Origin: DASWOJ01 sp964242415
GTDB taxonomy: Bacteria > Pseudomonadota > Alphaproteobacteria > Acetobacterales > Acetobacteraceae
DNA length: 64,000 nt
Assembly: GCA_964242415.1 (NCBI GenBank)
Contig: CAXTAT010000012.1
Span: 62,001-126,000, forward strand
Direction: 5' to 3'
Positions 62,655 through 64,000 of the stretch are shown here, piece by piece (position 1 is the first letter of the stretch; every line of letters begins with the position of its first letter). The notes beneath the pieces were generated by a model that was not told where the DNA came from, ran no database searches, and saw only the letters and a list, made by a program, of their open reading frames with translations. The translations under genes were made by a program, and so were the position numbers.

Positions 62655-63739
62655 CCGGCGTAGGCACCGAGGAACCGGGCGAGCAGGCCGCCGATCACCT
62701 CGGTGTTGTAGCCGCCCTCTTGCACGATGGCGGTTGGCAGGCCCAACCCCCGGATCGCCGCCGCCGCCCGGGCGAAACCGTCCGGCGTGACCCGCAAGTA
62801 GCTCAGCGGCTCGTCCTCGGAGGCGTCGAAGCCGAGGCTCAGCACCAGCGCGTCCGCGGCATGGCGGCGTATCGCGCCCAGCCCGGCATCCACCGCGGAC
62901 AGCCACTCCGCATCGCCGCTGCCCTGGGCCAACGGTAGGTTGAGGTTGCATCCAAGTCCCGTGCCGCCGCCGCGCTCCTCGGCAAAGCCGACATACCAGG
63001 GATAGTAGCCTGCCGGGTCGCCATGGACGGAGACGAACATCACGTCATCGCGGTCCCAGAAGATGCCCTGCGTGCCATTGCCATGGTGGCTGTCGATGTC
63101 CAGCACCGCCACCCGTGCGGCGCCGCGGTCCCGCAGGCGTTGCGCGGCGATGGCGGTGTTGTTGAGGTAGCAGTGGCCGCCGGCGCGTTGAGGATAGGCA
63201 TGATGGCCGGGCGGCCGCGCCAGGGCATAGGCGGTTCGGCCGGCAGCGGCCTCGTCCGCCGCGGCGATGGCGCCGGCTGCGGCGGCCAGGGCAGCGGGCC
63301 AGGTTGCGGCCGAGATCGGGCAGGACGTATCGGCGGTGAACCAGCCAAGCTGGTTCACGACCGCCGGGCTGAACCGCGCGCCATTGGCGAGCATCTCGGG
63401 CGACGGATGGATGTTCGGCACCAACTCCGGCCCAGATGTCGGTAGCGCCGCCCACTGGGCTGGGGCATCGCGCAGGAAATCCAGGTAGGCGGGACCGTGC
63501 ACGGCCTCGATGGCCGCTCGGTCGGGCGGCGGCGGGGTTTCAGGGCGCACGCCCAGGGAGGCGCAGCCCTCCAGCAGTGCCAAGGCGCGGGCGGGAACCT
63601 CGAAGTTTGGGCGCACGACGCCGCGTTGCAGGAAGAAGCTGGGCGCGTGCTGCAACTGCTCGGGGTCCCAGAATACCTTCAATCCGGCTCCTGCCGTTGC
63701 GTATGCCAGGAGGGTAGAAGGTCCGGCGCGGTTGTCCAT
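62651..63739 (-). CDS. histone deacetylase-family protein (acetylpolyamine amidohydrolase-like)
   Basis: This 362-residue zinc deacetylase has RPPGHHAYPQRAGGHCYLNN at 175-194 with the catalytic His pair, and zinc ligands in VLDIDSHHGNGTQGIFW (Asp216, His218) and LGFDASEDEPLS. EGGYNTEVIG closes the site. In bacteria such enzymes deacetylate polyamines or acetoin-pathway proteins. ATG at 63739 is chosen; a TTG at 63772 would add 11 residues. It is translationally coupled to comM. Confidence 0.91.
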   Translation of the reverse strand: MDNRAGPSTLLAYATAGAGLKVFWDPEQLQHAPSFFLQRGVVRPNFEVPARALALLEGCASLGVRPETPPPPDRAAIEAVHGPAYLDFLRDAPAQWAALPTSGPELVPNIHPSPEMLANGARFSPAVVNQLGWFTADTSCPISAATWPAALAAAAGAIAAADEAAAGRTAYALARPPGHHAYPQRAGGHCYLNNTAIAAQRLRDRGAARVAVLDIDSHHGNGTQGIFWDRDDVMFVSVHGDPAGYYPWYVGFAEERGGGTGLGCNLNLPLAQGSGDAEWLSAVDAGLGAIRRHAADALVLSLGFDASEDEPLSYLRVTPDGFARAAAAIRGLGLPTAIVQEGGYNTEVIGGLLARFLGAYAG

Positions 63740-63910
63740 CGGAGTTGCGTCGTTTGGCGCGGTGTAAACCAATTCCTAACAGCGAAGGCTTAGTAACCCT
63801 GGGACATGGAATTGCCGCAAGCCTTGCAACCGAGGCTGGTGGAACGGGCAATCTGTGCCGTATTGGGAGCCAAGGTTTGCTGCTGCCTCGGCCAGGTTAG
63901 GCCCTCCCGG

Positions 63911-63951
63911 CTTCCCTCACCCCGGCCCTTTCCCGGAGGGAGAGGGGGCAG
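63911..63951. repeat. GC-rich inverted repeat element, single arm (copy 6)
   Basis: CTTCCCTCACCCCGGCCC is followed by TTTCCCGGAGGGAGAGGGGG and CAG. Only one arm is visible before coding-like sequence reaches the window edge, so this is a half-element or solitary arm. Confidence 0.75.
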
Positions 63952-64000
63952 CGGGCAGCTTCTTCAGCTTTTGCGCGGCCGATTTGCCAATCAGGCGCAC
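63917..64000 (-). CDS. C-terminal tail of an unidentified gene entering from the right
   Basis: A leftward frame open to the window edge reads VRLIGKSAAQKLKKL, then PAAPSPSGKGPG, and stops at TGA (63917-63919). The first 15 residues are Lys-rich and look like real protein. The last 12 are encoded by the GC-rich repeat arm, in the same frame as the repeat-derived end of galE. The gene cannot be named from this fragment. Confidence 0.45.
   Translation of the reverse strand: MRLIGKSAAQKLKKLPAAPSPSGKGPG

Overview
The window is dense, GC-rich bacterial chromosome. Very high GC, frequent GTG/TTG starts, a rluD / DUF6476-type membrane protein pair, CoxS/M/L-type molybdenum hydroxylase subunits and an abundance of Dpp/Opp-type ABC genes suggest an alphaproteobacterium near the Acetobacteraceae (Rhodospirillales). 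That placement is an inference from gene content; no rRNA or marker phylogeny is available here.

Layout. 1-8.6 kb: rluD (cut by the window edge), two small ORFs, tRNA-Glu(CTC), an M20 carbamoylase-type amidohydrolase, an HU protein, a Crp/Fnr regulator, HutD, a FetAB-type ABC pair and an M20 dipeptidase. 8.8-15.8 kb: a molybdopterin-binding hydroxylase large subunit, an MFS exporter, mepA, galE and a GT2/GtrA pair. 16.1-25.0 kb: a complete Dpp/Opp-type peptide transport operon with three tandem substrate-binding-protein genes (the middle one broken by an amber codon), two permeases and two ATPases. 25.1-27.9 kb: a visibly less GC-rich stretch with an AlbA_2-like protein and a DUF5677-like protein, probably acquired. 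28-34.3 kb: an Ala/Pro-rich hypothetical, CoxS/CoxM-like subunits, a DadA-like oxidoreductase, an RraA-like protein and a TPR-glycosyltransferase-like protein. 34.7-38.7 kb: an operon of class II aldolase, two peptide-type ABC ATPases and an iron alcohol dehydrogenase, with no permease or binding protein. 38.7-42.8 kb: a decayed GNAT gene, a second TPR-glycosyltransferase-like protein, and a VOC/DoxX pair divergent from a LysR regulator. 42.8-49.3 kb: secDF, a Gfo/Idh oxidoreductase convergent with lpxB, SemiSWEET, DUF952 and an aldo/keto reductase. 49.5-55.1 kb: a leftward run of XRE regulator, Nudix, AlaX, 3-mercaptopyruvate sulfurtransferase, metC-like and hisI, with a hydroxypyruvate-isomerase-like gene upstream. 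55.2-60.9 kb: AI-2E transporter, then a second Dpp/Opp set (two permeases, two ATPases, no binding protein) and yraN. 61-64 kb: comM and a histone-deacetylase-like gene, then the tail of a further gene.

How the parts work together. Peptide-type uptake dominates: one complete transporter, one lacking a binding protein and one ATPase pair lacking everything else, with amidohydrolases, dipeptidase, aldolase and dehydrogenases around them. This fits a scavenging heterotroph whose transport modules have been shuffled.

Non-coding structure. Two families of dispersed inverted repeats occur in the gaps: six copies or remnants of a GC-rich element (core CCCTCTCC/GGGAGAGGG next to GCCGGGGTGAGGG) and three of a GTCATTGCGAGCC element. 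At three sites the GC-rich element appears to supply the last codons and the stop of a gene. Short tandem duplications of 14-29 bp sit on start or stop codons at four places. No CRISPR array, integrase or insertion sequence was seen.
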